From Galbula dea (taxonomy: Eukaryota > Chordata > Aves > Piciformes > Galbulidae), in contig VWZX01010283.1 in the NCBI GenBank assembly GCA_013399015.1, positions 62,001 to 126,000 on the forward strand: a DNA stretch of 64,000 nt. The letters are read 5' to 3'. Below, piece by piece: positions 47,771 to 60,600 of the stretch. Positions within the stretch are counted from its first letter, which is position 1. Each line of letters opens with the position of its first letter. Below the pieces are notes generated by a model, which made no database searches, was not told the origin of the DNA, and worked only from the letters and a program-made list of their open reading frames with translations. The position numbers were made by a program, and so were the translations under genes.

Positions 47771-50475
47771 TGAGGAGACATGTCTCCGAGGAGGAACGAG
47801 TGGTCCAGACAACATGCGATGAACTGATCACAACTCCCATTCCCTATCCCACCGTGGCATTGCAGGGGAGAAGGCAGAGAAAATTGGGCATGAAGTTGAG
47901 CCCAGGAAGATGGGGGTGGAGGGAAGGTGTTTTAAGATTTGCTTTGATTTCTCATTACCATTTTCTGATTTGATTTGTAATAAATTAATTTCCCCAAGCC
48001 TGTTCTGCCCAGGATGGTAACTGGTGAGTGATTTCCCCCTCCTTATCTCAACCCATAAGCCTTTTCTTATATTTTCTCTCCTGTTCAGTTAAGGAGAGGA
48101 GTGACAGAGTGGCTTGGGTCCAGCCAAGGCCAAGCCACAACAAGAAGCAAGGACATACAGATGGAGAAGAGGTGAAAAATCTCTTCCCCAGGGCATTCTA
48201 ACATACTGGAGGAGGGAGAGTGCCTATGCTGTCTAAAGGACCACATGGAAAAGTAGGAGTAGAACCAAGAAAGTGTAAGAAACATAGAATTCAAGAGGGG
48301 AAAATGAACAGCAGAACTCAGGTCTGCCAGCAGGTCACCACGTAAAACAGCCAAACATCACCCTGATTTATCAGGAAAGGTATGAACGGGGGGGAAAGGA
48401 GAGGGACTAATGTCACAGACCTGCCAAGAGTTACAAAAGGAGGTGTTTTTTTTCTGAAAGCACATATTTATGGCTATTTCGTATGCTGATGTTTTAAAAA
48501 CTAACAGAAGATTTTGTTATCTAAAGGAAGGATGTAGTAAGGTAGAGAAAATGGCTAGGAGTGAGACACAAAGAAAATAATCACTAGCTGCTGATGACAG
48601 GAGATGTAAACATATAAAAGGGTTCAAGAAAACAGAAAAAGGTAGACTAAGGGCAGACAAGAGAAGATGACCTTCAAGCCAAAGACTCATGCAAAGAGTG
48701 ATGGTAGGGAGGTTAGGGGAAAAGACAAAACTACTGGTTCTGACAAGCCTGCCTCAGTGTCTTGCCAGCAGACTGAAATGGTTTAACCAGGAGAAGGAGA
48801 AAAACCTGCCAACAGCAGTATGATCAATCATCTAGCAAAATGAAGAAGGTACAGATAATACTAAACCTAGAATACTCCTAGAAACCTTTGGAATGTCATC
48901 TAATTAAGTCATAATTACATGAGTTCCTCAGAGGCACATGTTAAAAACAGCGTTCCCATACAGGAGTAGACTTTCTTTGGGCATCTAAGAGAGTACAAAA
49001 TTCTGTCTCAACAGGCTTCACAGAAATCCCTGCATCCATGTGGGATTCAGAATAGCATGCTGAGGATAAGGACCTGAAAAAGAGGCAGAGTCATCCTTTT
49101 GTAAGAATGGTTGCTGTTGCAAATTTACCTTTGCTTTTTACAGCTACGGGACCAAGGGAAGGAAGCTTGAGCCCACCTTTCCTTATTTTCCAGAAGTGCC
49201 CTACATTCAACATTACATATGATTCTGTAATGAGATGCTCTTCGTTCCTCTTGGGCCTAGGCTGTTAGGCAAAATGAAATGCAGCAATAAGCTAAAGGAG
49301 CTTGTTTCCTGGAATTTTAGCATGTTAGTTTTAGGTATGCTGGCTCCGGTCAAATGACGAAGTCATGCTCACATAATCATCTATATAAGAAATATGATAA
49401 ACCAAATGTACTAAACAAGCTTCAGATAAAACAGGAAGACAGGTAGACAAAAAAACATTCTAGAAAATATTTCTGCCAAGTTTTGAAAAGATTGATTTTG
49501 TACATCTGGTTTCTCAACAATTCCAGAAAATCTATTTAAGACTTTTGCTGGCAGGATTCCCTTTAGATAGCTAAAGGAAGTTCAGAAGATAAATGATAAC
49601 TACGAAATAATATATGCTGTTTTACTTTTTCATAGTCTAAATATAAACTGTTGTTATGAAATAATACTGGTACTACATACTAAAATAAGAAAGCTAGTAC
49701 CCAACATAGCAATCAACACACTTTCACCTATATCTGCAACAGTGCAGACAACTGTAACAAGCCAAAAACTGGACTACAAGTATGATCCTTCCAAGAGGCG
49801 GTACTGTAATCACCCTGAGAACACAGATTAGCACACTTATATTCTCTAATAATAGAAGTTGTCCATAACTGCATGACTACTTTCCACTCAGAATAAGAAA
49901 GAAGGCATCAAGGTTTCACAGAACTAGTTAATCTTTTTTCTGAAAGAAAATAAAAACCCCAAACCTCCACTCATTCAGCGAACAAGCTGCCACTATGTGG
50001 AACTAATATACCTCAGAAAGTCCTTAGCCAAAGGTAAATGCAGACTGCATAGTCTGATTACTGAAAAAAAAATACATATTTATTCCCAGCTTTCTAAACA
50101 CCCTACACATACACATTTGGTACCATTAGGAACTAAATATTACTGTATTCAAGAGACTAAATAAGTGAACACACAAACAGATGTGAATCTAGCTTTTCCC
50201 TGCATACTGTAAAACCTGGGTTATATCTTACTCTATCTGTGGATCCTGCAGATGTCCACAGTGCTATTTCACTCCCTCTTGTTTCACTCCCTACTATTTC
50301 CAGAAGATACAGAAAGGTTGGATGAGGAGTCATCAATACACAAGTTGTATTACTCTTTTATGCTGATCAACACCACTTAACTCCATTTTCTAAGTACCTA
50401 GTTAAAACCACATTGCACTTGAAAGGGAGCTGGCTAAAGATGAACCCAGGAAAATATCATCATGTATGAAGAACC

Positions 50476-50796
50476 TCATTGATGAGCATCTAGCAATGTG
50501 ACCCCAAACAGCCTCAGACTGTCGAGACAGTTGTTTTGGACTTCCCAGTCTACTTCACACCCAAAGGCATGCTTATCCACCTGCAGCGGCCATGAAAGAT
50601 TGTGCTCTTTCAAATTAATGAAGAAAGGGCCAAAGTGATCCACACATGAATGGCCTCCAGGCTTCTGCAACAAATCTTTAATAATACATAACACTATTGG
50701 AGAAACCTGACCACATCTCCACAAATAATTCGCTTCTGTATTCCAGTCCCTGCTCCAGTGTTCTCCATTTTCTGCAGAGTTCCTCATTTTACACAA
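50476..50796 (-). other. Unidentified 106-codon open frame
   Basis: The frame reads MCKMRNSAENGEHW, GGHSCVDHFGPFFINLKEHN and SLRLFGVTLLDAHQ. It is unusually long for this AT-rich intron and lacks obvious low complexity. I do not recognise the family, and there is no splice or promoter evidence. It could be chance, a remnant of an old transposable element, or part of a non-coding transcript. Confidence 0.2.
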
Positions 50797-51689
50797 ACGT
50801 CAATTCACAGTCTCTTGTCTTAAAACACAGGATCTCCACTGGGACTGGCCCTGCACAACCATGACCTTACACTGTTTCAGAAAAAAATGAAGGTCTCAGG
50901 CAACAGAAGAAAGCTCCTGAGTGTGAACACAGCAGCTTTCTCAGCAACCGTATCCACACAAGAAAACCTCAAAATAAAAGTGGACTTGCCATTTTGAAAA
51001 CTAAACATAAAATTCATGCTTTTAATTCTGTTCACTCTTGGTCAGCTATACATGCAAAACAGATTTGTACTTCCAGTGAAATAATACACACAAAATTATT
51101 CTTGATGAATGGAAGGGGGAAAGATTTCTATTTCATAAGAGGACATATAAACAAATGACCCCTCTGTAAACTGCAATTTCTTTAAACTCAGAGAGCAAAA
51201 AAATAAAGATCCTTACACGAGCCAGGCACCCTACATTTACTGAAACCAACAGCCTAAGAAATCATGTATCCCAGGTGACCACTTTTTAGAAAAGCTCCTG
51301 GAACTACAGCACAAGTTAAACAAAGAGTTAACACCTTGCTTTGCAGGGTGCTAAAATTCAGGCTTACAGTTCAGCTTCTCCCAGGAAAGCATGAAAAGCA
51401 TCTCCCACCTACAGATGCTCTTCAGCAACACCTCTGTTAAATATCAAAGGAGAATAAATGAACTCATAGGGTAAGATGGAGTACATCTAGCTTCCTCATC
51501 CAAAACAGTAATTTGTAACAGAATGCTCTTTTAGAGATAATGCTTTGAGGGAATAATTAAGGCCACAGAAAACGCTGAAAGAACCCCAAGGAAATTGTAT
51601 TTATTTATAAATGACCTGTGTTAAAATAGCAGCATTGTGAAAATGACAGACAAAGGCATGAGCTGAAACAAGAGAGTCTCAGGAAAACT

Positions 51690-51890
51690 TTCCACCATGA
51701 GTCCAGTCAGGTGGTGGAGCCTGTTGCACAGACAAATTCTGCAGTCTCTCTCAGTCTTGGAGATTTTCAAGAACCAGCCCTCAGCAACATGGTCTGATTT
51801 AAGAACTGGCCTGCTTTGAGATGGAGGTTGAACTAGAGAGTTCCTTAGATCCCTTCCAATCTGAATTATCCTATGATCCAGAAGAATTCA
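51690..51890 (+). mobile_element. CR1 LINE 3' end, old copy
   Basis: GTCAGGTGGTGGAGCCTGTT, then GGAGATTTTCAAGAACCAGC, GGTTGAACTAGAGAG and CCTTCCAATCTGAATTATCC follow the CR1 3' UTR with many substitutions. The tail ends in CTATGATCC. Confidence 0.75.
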
Positions 51891-52878
51891 GTCATTGAGA
51901 AATTCTCTTTTTTACTTTGAATCCAGAAGTATATTCACATTACCAAATTGTTCCTCTGATGCCATTAATTACCTCAAAAGGGTATCTGAATGGTTATCAA
52001 AAAGAGCAACTATAGAACCACTTTAGAAAGTGCCACAGGCAAGTTCTAAGTGTTTCTGTTGTCACTGAGTAAAGGACACATCTGATGCTACTGTTCTTGA
52101 AGATGCGTGGAAAAACTGGGAGACATTCCCTTGCAAGGAATGCAATTCCTTGCATTCCTTTGGCCATGTCCTGTCACAAGGAAAGTGTTGCAGACATAAT
52201 AATAAGTGACCTGCTTGCTCTGTATATTCATCACAGAAGACTATAATGAAGCCAGAAGAATCTAGTGTGAAATATTGCAAAAAATTCAGCACACCACTTG
52301 TCACAGAAGACATTGATGCTGGGCACTTTACCAAAAGTCAAACCATTGATTCACAGTTAGTATAATCTAGATTTTACTGTTCCAAAGTCAACAACTGGTC
52401 AAGTAAACTTTATAGTCTCCAATGGGACAAGATTTGACTTTTAAATGCTTATCTTGAGAACCAGATGCACAAAGAGAAATCAGTAACATGGAGAAACTGA
52501 AAAGTCTGGTTAATAATAGGATATCTAGAAGAATAATCATCAAAATATGGAAAAAAGTATTTCCAAACACTTAACATGAGCAGCACCTACCTTCAGCATG
52601 CTGGTAAAGACTGCAGGAATTGCAGACAGCCAAATTCATAAAAGACAAAAATGCTATTGATTGTAGCCCTGAGCACTTTATTGGTATTTATGTCCCAATG
52701 CCCCTAGCAGATTAGAGGGACCGAAGTTCATTACTGTTTCATGGTAAAGAAACTTCTGCTTCCGTGTAGTTCATTTGAAACTATCACTTTGCAGATGCTG
52801 CCCTTAATTTAGCTATCTATGTCCTCATCTGATGCTCCTCACACTGATAAAAGCATAGAGTGAAGCAAAAGAAAAAAA

Positions 52879-53214
52879 ATGTTCAACATATCCAACAATG
52901 GCCTGCAAATCTTTGAAGGAAACCAGGACACTGTCTTGGTAACTGGAAAAAAAAAGGAGGAGCCATCATGTGACAGATTGTTAACAAACATCAACAGGCT
53001 TTTATACAGGCCAGAACTCTGCAACCGTGATGTCTTAGTGAAAACAGCAGCTGACGCAAACCTTGAAGGCACACCTACACACCTAGAGTACCTCAAAGAG
53101 ATATTCTGGAAGAAATTTGGGCTCATGCAAGGAGCCCTGTTAGTCAGAGAAAGCTGGATAAAGACAACACAAGATCTCCCTAAGCTGCCACCTTTCAGAA
53201 CAAACAGAATCTGA
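52879..53214 (+). other. Unidentified 111-codon open frame
   Basis: The frame reads MFNISNNGLQIFEGNQ, NINRLLYRPELCNRDVL and HLEYLKEIFWKKFGLMQGA. It is antisense to PRKAR2B, within its large intron. No domain is recognised. Its amino-acid make-up is ordinary for a protein, but no supporting signal is visible. Confidence 0.2.
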
Positions 53215-53261
53215 TAAACTGGAAGTCAGAATCATAATGATGCAAATAAACACATACTTTT

Positions 53262-53302
53262 TTGGGTTGGTTTTGGTTTGTTTTTTGTTGGGTTTTTTTT
53301 CA
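53262..53302 (-). repeat. Short G/T-rich low-complexity tract
   Basis: Irregular GGTTGGTTTTGGTTTG-type sequence in the large PRKAR2B intron, same class as 42338-42470. Confidence 0.6.
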
Positions 53303-56300
53303 GATTGCAAGGCAGTTAGTATCACCAGGAATGAATGAACTACATTAGAGCATAGAAGTTCCACATTTATAGAAATATGATGTTTCCTCAACAGTTCTAC
53401 AGGCAGACAGTAAAAAAGCAACAAAAGGTAGCATTTCTCCTAAGAAACTCAACTGATTTCAGAATGGCCTTATTACTGGGGAGCAACGCCAGAAGTGCAG
53501 ACAACTGATGCAAAATACTCATGAGGTCTCCAAACGTTTTAATTACAGAAATATCAGGCTAACCTTCCACTCACCTGAACATACTGTGACAAGAAGACTG
53601 GTCACTGTAGTACATTAAGCACAGTCCGCTCCAGCATGAGATGGAGAATACTCAGCCAGAGGCACTGTCTCAAGAGAATGCAGGGGAAAACAAAGGCTGA
53701 GCCCACATCCTGATGTAAGATACTTATGTGTACCTACTTGGCTATCAACCAGTTGAACAGAAGCATCCAATACTAGTGCTGATTGAATTATAAACAGAAA
53801 AGTCTGGGTCTTCAGCATCTACATCAAGAATCCAATAATCGAACAGATGCAATGAATGACCATTACTCTTACAATGTCCACAGCTCCTTTGCCCCCTTCT
53901 GGAATAAGAAGCATCCACTGAAGAAAGTTCCCGAGAGAATGTTAATTTTCATACCCACATTCACATGTATCACAGCACTGAGGGTCTAAGATTATTTCTT
54001 AATAATAGGGGTCAGTGATGAGGCTAGGAGAACACAGTACTATGTAACAAGTACCACTTCCACAGAGGTATCCCCAGTTGGTGCCAGGGTTTCTGACAGA
54101 GCTGTAAGTCACACAGTTGTTGAATTGGAGAAAGCTGATACATGCTTAAAGTCTTGGTGTCTATTTGGTAAGCAAGTGCTACAGAGTCAATGTGAACACA
54201 CAAGCTTCATCCATGTCACAAGAATGTGGTAACTCCATGGGCCTCACTGGTCTTGCCTTTATCATGACAAGTCTGGAGAAAGACTCCTTGAGAAGTCATC
54301 TTAGGAACGGCATATCAATCAGTTTGGCCCCAGAGGTGCACAGAGATGCTGGTCCTGGGCAGCGACCAGCACCACTGCGACCTCATATGCCTAAACCAGA
54401 TAAGGCCTTCATGGCTTTCTCAGGTCCACTCCTGTGCAACACAGGCACCTGATCCCTTCACTTGCTAAATTTACAAGAACAGCAAAGGGAGCACTTATCA
54501 AGACTACCTCACTTTCTAAGCAATGAAGATACTTCACATATAGATCAAAGGTAGAAATCAAATCTCCCAAGGCTCACAGCAACAGATGTAGATCATAAAG
54601 ACATTACTGCTTTAAACAAAAGAAACAGGATACAAGATAATCCACTGTGCAGAAGAAAATCTACCTAAGCAGAAAGTTGTTCATCTCTGCAGAATGGCTG
54701 GAGGAGCAGACATGTCCCTGACCATGCTACAGATCATGCTGTATACCACTCCTCCCTCCAAGGATGAGGGAGGGCTGGGCATCAAGTCTCTACAGGTGCT
54801 GCCAAGGGAAAATAATGATGTGATCTGCAGTGAGAAGGAGTATGTGTACTGAAACTGTCAATGTTCACTCAGAACATCACCCACAGAAAGACACAATTAT
54901 TTATTGATGATAACAAAACTATCTCAAATAGACATGAATTCTTGCTGTTACACATACAACCAGAAAGAAAAAGGCCTTTCATTTTTTTTTTTATTCTTTC
55001 TCAAGAACAGTTCAGAATAGTGTTGGCTATTACACTGTCACCATTGAAAATATGACTTAGAAAAGGCACAGTACAAGAGGGAAGATAAAAAATTCAGTGA
55101 GCTGCTAATGAAAGGAAATCTTAAGATCTTCCAGGTAATATAAACCCATTCATAACCCATCAGCATACTACACTGACCTCAGAAAATCATAAATCAGAAA
55201 AAAAACCCCCAAACAGTCAAAATTTGGTAAGAAGTAGTCTAACTATTACCACTGGTTTCAGTGAAAGTGCCAGAAGGCCATCAGAATATTTTAGACCCTC
55301 ATGAAGTTAAATATTATTAACATAATACATCTCTAAGGATGAAGCTGGGTAATAACTATAGGACTATGTAAGAATTAGAGACACCACATAAAAGCACTGT
55401 ACATACAGTATGGGTAGCCTGTGGGATCCAGAGAATGGTGGATACACCATATACAGAGCCTCCGCTCCCTCATACTGGTGCATCTGTCCCCCGTAGTCCC
55501 CAGCCATTCCTTATATCTGCAAGAATATAATAGAAAGAAAAGGCATAACAGGGTGCTTGAAGAGCTGAGAGAAGATGGGAGCACATGATTCAGTGTCTCC
55601 ACTCCCTCACCCAGGGACTACTGAACAACTTTGGGCCGTTAGTGAAGAACAAACTTCTAAAGTTTATTGGCCATAAGAACATCGTGCAAGATGCTTAATA
55701 CAGTTTTTAGAAGGCAAGGGACCACTGCTGAATGGATTGCATTACAGGCTCTTCTTACAATCTGATTTGTAATATTTACCACTGTAATTATATATTGCAC
55801 AAACAAGATAGTATGAATAAAATTGGATTTCCCAAGGAAGCAAAAATCCAAAGACATAAAAGTAAAAACAACTCTCGAAAACTTAAAAAGAAAGTTTATA
55901 GTCACCATTTTTTTTTCCTACAAAAAGAAATTAAAACTCTAATTTATATTCCCCAATATCAACATTAGAGGTAAAGATCAACAGCAAAGAGTTTCCCAAA
56001 ATATGTTTGTCCCTGTATCAGCTACGAGTTCAATGACTCAAGTGGAAAACAGAAAAGTAAGTCTTCATTGGATGTGATCCTCCACAAAAATAAGAGAGCA
56101 ACATGAAGAAGTAAATTGTCACGCCACTCCCACTTCATTTTGTATGGAACACAAAATAAAACCACAGGTTAAAAACTCCCAAACTTCTGATACTAAGCAT
56201 TTGTTTAATAGGGAAAGAAGTGTACATGCATATTGCAGATGGCTGGGAACAAAGACCTTCCATTAATCCAGCCAGCCCAGGCTTACATTATTCCTTCCTG

Positions 56301-59300
56301 TTAAGCCATTTAACATATGTTCTACCCACTTGCATAAATGTGCAGTTTCATAATCTACTCACTAAAGTGTGTTGGTTTTATCTTCAGAAGGAAGGACAGT
56401 GGTAGTTTTAACTTTGCAGTCACAAAAGCAATGCACAGAGGTAAAATGGAAATTTCATTTAAAAAAGAGTACTCATTAAAAATGGCAAGACAAGGATGTA
56501 AATACACAGTTCCTGCTGGTACCCCTTGTATGCTAAATATGCTAAGATACCCAGTAGTCAGATGTGATTGCAACCAGCCTATAAACAGACACAATTCCAA
56601 TTGCTCATATAAATAACGTCTTTGAAAATGACCCATCAGTCACGTTGTGTTCTGATTAAGGAGCCCTGCATGAAAAGTGTGAATTGAACAGAAATGCCCC
56701 TGAAATTTGCTTCCTCTCTTGCACAATGCATCCACTTGCCATCTGAATTGCCATCCAACTGAGCACCTTCATTCTAACTGAAATCAGTGGGAGATACTTA
56801 GCACTTTTTAAAAATAAGGTCTAGCCCTGAATACATAGGCTTAATAAATTCAGGATGGAAAATACAACTCGCAATCAGTCAGTTTTACCTTCTGGTAAAC
56901 AAGCATTTCTACTTAATAATTCAAGCTTACTGCACAGCTTTTAACCACAAATTCTAAGGCTATTTTGTCACATATCTGGTCATTAAACTAAAATCACATA
57001 ACACAAAAAATTATTTTGCTTCAGCCTTGAAAACGTCACAGACACTGAAAGAACTTTGCTCAACCTCCAAATAAGAACTACATTATGCTCAGAGATGAAC
57101 CACAAAATACTACAAACTAAAAATTATCTGTCAGAAATGTATGGATATGTCAGAACGAGGGGCATCATTGACACTTTTTAGTAATCACAATTATTTAAGT
57201 CCAGTTACCTAAGGAGTTATTTAATGGAATAAACACATTCTGCAACTCCTCAAACTTCTACTGTTCATGAAAACTAAGGCTAGTATGTTCCATCTAGAAA
57301 AGTTTGCATTCAAAATAAGCATTTCAAATAAACCTCCATGCACTATGTCACAATTTCAAGCATTTTTCCCCCAACTTGATCACCAAAATACTGGGGGGGT
57401 GGGGAAGGTAAATCATTGCCACAGCAACAGAGAAAGCCAATTAGCACCCTTGAAACCTTCTCTGCTCTTTGAGAAAAAGAAACTTTAAATGTAATGCAAA
57501 CATTAGAAACTGAACAAAAATAAAATAAACTAAAAAACAAGTAAATGTCCACCTCCCACAGGAGATGAAACAGAAGATTACTGCAAGGACAACAAAATTA
57601 GTATTCCACAAGAAGCAGAACTGAGAAAGAAACAGAAAGAAAAGAGAAAGAAAACAAGTAAGCAATTCTAATCAGAAAATAAGAATACATAAATGAAAAA
57701 GAGTAAGTGATGAAACACATTCCATCTTTTAGGCAAATATAGCAAATACTATTACTTAATTAGTTTTCGAGAGAGAAGACTTTTCACATCTTTAGAAGAG
57801 AAGGCAAGATCTGAAATTAAAACCAGCATTGCCTAGTTTTAAAAAAATCAAATATGGTTCCAAGTCAGCAACAACACTATTACTGCAATACACCAATCTG
57901 CTTGGCTGGCAAACTTATAGGGACATCCAGCACAGAAGTACGAATGTCTCTGGGGGTACTTGCAGGACCACTTTCAAGAAAACAAGTTCTAATTTCAGAG
58001 ATGCTCTCTTTCCTACCCATATCTTCTTTCTGTATTTCATCTCATGCTTTAAACTTGTACATATCCTCCAAACTAAACGTTGGAGAAGTAGATTTGAGAG
58101 ATATATGATAAAGCCACATGAAGCAAAGATGCTGTGGAATAGGATTATGTGTTTGCATTGGGATGGGTGCAGGAAATAAGGAGTATTTGATGGTGAGATG
58201 GGCTTGCACTTTGACAAAGAACTTTGTCTAAAAAACTCAGAAGTACACCCTGCAGGCTCAAGGTACCCTGCCTCCTATGAAACATACAGAAGTGACATGC
58301 AGCATTTCGGAAGCGAAACATCAGGCTGCTGTTCATTTTATATAATGTGCATAAATGGCATCTGGTATTTTAAACACCACAGTATTTAGCAAGTATATTT
58401 AAATATATGATTTCCCCCTTTCTTCGATCCACAGTACTTAACTGAAGCAGTCCTTGCCAAACATTAAGCCAAACTTGAAGCTCAATAGCCAAGCCACTTG
58501 TATTACTGTGTTCTACAAGAAAACTTGCTAAGCAAAACGTTTCACATATACTGTTATTCCATTTTGAACAACTGGCTATGTAAAACATGCCTTGCCTTAT
58601 TCATCTCTCATCCTCCAGAACAAAACTTCTATAAGCATGAAAGTCAAACCACAAGAAATCACAGATGGAATGCAATTGTTTTGGAAAACTGGTAAGCAAA
58701 TACTACAGCCTACAGATTCATGCTCTGTCACCTAGGGTGGAGGTAGCATACCTCCCTAATCTAAACACAAATGTTGAAGAATAAAATAGCACAGCAATCA
58801 AAGTCAGGCTTATCATAGGCTATCAACAGACATCTGCTCCAAAATGAATTTTAAATTCCTTCCTACTTCTTTCAATAATGTGCATATTAATTCCAAAAAA
58901 TTACCAATTATTTTATTTCTTTCAAGATCACGAGTTATGAGCATCCTGATAAAAGCATCTCTGAGCACGTTCAGATTCTGGAGTGTTATGAGGATCACCA
59001 AGATTATCAAAGGTGAACGCAAACTTAGAAGCAGGTTAAAACAGAAAATACAGTATGACCTATAGGTTGTCAGACAAAGGAAGAATTTGTTGTGTCACAT
59101 GTTAATCAGCGACAAGACAGGAATTATTAATCTGGAAAAAACAGCTATAAAATGAAGAGAAATTAAAACACAGAGAATAATCTGTATTTTTTATCAACTA
59201 GGCCACAGCACTCACTGCAATCTGAGAGCGTCCATTAAGAAATCTTAGTACATTCATTCAATAATCATTGACATGTGCAAACTACTGCTTGCAGATAAAT

Positions 59301-60537
59301 AATGGCCATATTTATTGTTATTAATGTGAACATTTGGCCTCATTTCTGTATTTATTCTGAAATAAAGTCTGTTTTTCCTAAAAAAGCTGTTTTCTCAGAT
59401 CTCTGTACATAATGCATTTATTTGGTCATGAAAGGAATATTAGATACTACATTAAAGCATTCAAAGTATGAGAGTATCAAATACTGGTCTGTCTAAAATA
59501 AGAGGAAAAAAATTAACTCCTTAGACAGATTCTTGTCTAGTCTGAAAGCAGAACAGGAGACTATGCTGACCTGAGTACCCCAGAAGCCAAGGGGAGGCAG
59601 ACTCTGGTGTGCACTCTGGCAGAGTCCTAAAGAACAGTATGGATGATGCCACACTGCTGGTTGTGGGAAAGGCTTAGTTTCTAGGAACAATCTCTACTGC
59701 AGCACTTTCCCATACCAATCTTATTTACTAGTTACGTGCATAAAATGAGTTTAAAGGAATTGGTCAGTCTAACAGCTCCATACACCTTGCTAGGGCATGT
59801 GAGCTCTTCATCAAACTGACTGGGCAACAACACGTTAAGATGAATTTGCTTCATATTTCAACACCAACCTGCAGTTTATGTTTGATATATCTGAAACAAG
59901 ACCTGCCCAAACAGGTGAAACAATTACAGTGATTATTACAGTGATTAATTTTATTGATACAAAACTATATGCAGAATACTTTCCAAAGGTAATATTAAAT
60001 CAGCAGGAAAAATTACAATTGCCCATAAAGAGGAGTATGCAGTAATTTTTGAACTCAAACCCCATGCATAACTCTCCCGTTTTCTAAAGGGACTGCTATC
60101 TAGCTTAACTGAGTTGCACAACTTAAAAATAATTACTCTGTACATTTAGTCAGTCTACACAATGCAGTCTAGAAATAGGTGCTTGCAAGGATATCTAAAT
60201 AAACACAGAAACACAGATGAAATCTCAAGAAATTATCTAAATGACCTGATGCACTGCTGCCATATGAATTACACCCCTGTCCTAGCAGATAGTCTTACTT
60301 TTCCTTAAAACTTCTGAGATACCACAATATTCCCAAGCAGTTTAGTCTATTGCTTCATTGTTTAGTTAGAAAGTTTCCCCCAAAGCACAGTCTAAATATT
60401 TGTGTGTGTAAAAATTAGGTCAATCGCTATTTGTTTATTTCTTTCCTTCCCTGCCACCTCCTTGGGACAAATATTGATAGCCCTCTCTATAGCAACATAT
60501 CACACAGCACAAGAGTTAGGTATTTATTCCTACCATC

Positions 60538-60600
60538 GCCCCTCCCTCCCTTCTCTTGCCTCCTTTCCTCCCTCTCTCCAGCACCTCAAACTTCACCTTA
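60538..60600. repeat. Pyrimidine-rich tract
   Basis: C/T-rich low-complexity sequence (CCCCTCCCTCCCTTCTC, CTTTCCTCCCTCTCTCCAG) ending in a CAG that resembles a splice acceptor. No exon is recognised after it. Confidence 0.5.

Larger units (their letters stand above)
46905..48140 (+). mobile_element. Solo LTR of an avian endogenous retrovirus, split by a CR1 insertion
   Basis: The part at 46905-47110 (GGTTTTGGTAGCAAAGCAGC, then GCTGAGCCCATCAGCAATGG) and the part at 47299-48140 match one LTR family that is very common in birds, as I remember it. The second part has a GC-rich block with reiterated GCTGGAGCAG and GGAGCAG units, an AATAAA at 47979-47984, and ends near GGCCAAGCCACAAC. No gag, pol or env frame lies beside it, so it is a solo LTR with no coding capacity. 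Ends are approximate because no target-site duplication was found by eye. Confidence 0.8.

Noticed and set aside
47325..47840. Frames of 65-94 codons on both strands
   Set aside because: They lie in the GC-rich part of the solo LTR, which has no coding role.
60243..60265. Candidate PRKAR2B exon 2 end (TGCATCAG before GTCAT on the - strand)
   Set aside because: It gives Ala-Ser before the G, but the preceding codons are Ser-Ser instead of Arg-Arg and the donor is poor.
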